From NCBI GenBank assembly GCA_019264505.1, contig JAHUZY010000413.1:1-7793 (forward strand): DNA of 7,793 nt, given 5' to 3'. Source of the stretch: Phenylobacterium sp. Its GTDB lineage: Bacteria; Pseudomonadota; Alphaproteobacteria; Caulobacterales; Caulobacteraceae. A program made the position numbers and the translations under genes. The notes beneath the pieces were generated by a model, which was not told where the DNA came from, did not search any database, and saw only the letters and a program-made list of their open reading frames with translations. This document shows, piece by piece, positions 7,711-7,793 of this stretch; the stretch's first letter is position 1, and each line of letters begins with the position of its first letter.

Positions 7711-7756
7711 TCTCCGTACAGTTTGGCGGCTTGGCTAAGGTTGGTTCGGGTTCAGA

Positions 7757-7793
7757 TTACGCCGCCAGTTTGTGCTCAGGGTTGGCCCTATCC
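7757..7793 (-). CDS. Last 11 codons of an ORF entering from the right edge
   Basis: On the minus strand the frame DRANPEHKLAA ends at a TAA (7757-7759). It is too short to identify. The tail could belong to a transposase, given the IS fragment at the other edge, but this is a guess. It lies upstream of the XRE gene on the same strand, with about 75 bp between. Confidence 0.25.
   Translation of the reverse strand, partial: DRANPEHKLAA

Noticed and set aside
1..7793. CRISPR array, tRNA or rRNA
   Set aside because: No regularly spaced repeats and no cloverleaf or rRNA-like stretch were noticed; the only direct repeat is the two-copy 20-mer at 726-765.

Overview
The window is high-GC DNA with dense short-overlap coding. 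It most likely comes from a proteobacterium, perhaps an alphaproteobacterium, but no marker gene fixes the taxon. It reads as a defence-island or accessory fragment that has been rearranged. A transposase start sits at the left edge, two defence-type genes are broken, and a small regulator module lies on the right.

Layout. Positions 1-58 (minus) hold the first codons of an IS transposase. Positions 264-632 (plus) hold a small unrecognised ORF, preceded by a perfect hairpin. Positions 633-857 are intergenic and contain an exact 20-bp tandem duplication. Positions 858-2867 (minus) encode a complete HerA-type hexameric ATPase. It overlaps the 3' end of a SIR2-family NADase gene at 2857-3480 (minus), giving the gene order of the SIR2-HerA antiphage system. 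The SIR2 gene has no 5' half: its frame breaks off near 3460-3480. At the same point the plus strand becomes the body of a very large STAND/NACHT-like NTPase (about 3460-7047, roughly 1195 codons) that lacks its own 5' half, including the P-loop. The two genes point away from each other, so one deletion across a divergent promoter region would behead both. That is the central observation of the window. A chimeric assembly is the main alternative.

Positions 7048-7428 (minus) hold a 58-codon antitoxin-like ORF with a good ribosome binding site. After its stop, an open stretch of about 53 codons follows in the same frame. Positions 7429-7680 (minus) encode a small XRE-family regulator, with a strong hairpin just upstream of its start. 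The last bases (7757-7793, minus) end an ORF that enters from beyond the window.

Function. In known SIR2-HerA systems the HerA ring scaffolds SIR2, which depletes NAD+ on infection. Here HerA looks intact, but SIR2 keeps only the catalytic-His segment and C-terminal half, so the pair should be inactive as NADase defence. The STAND protein keeps its sensor-1, winged-helix and helical-repeat parts but cannot bind ATP in the usual way without its P-loop. The intact locus was probably two back-to-back defence genes or operons sharing a control region; this window shows its decayed or rearranged form.
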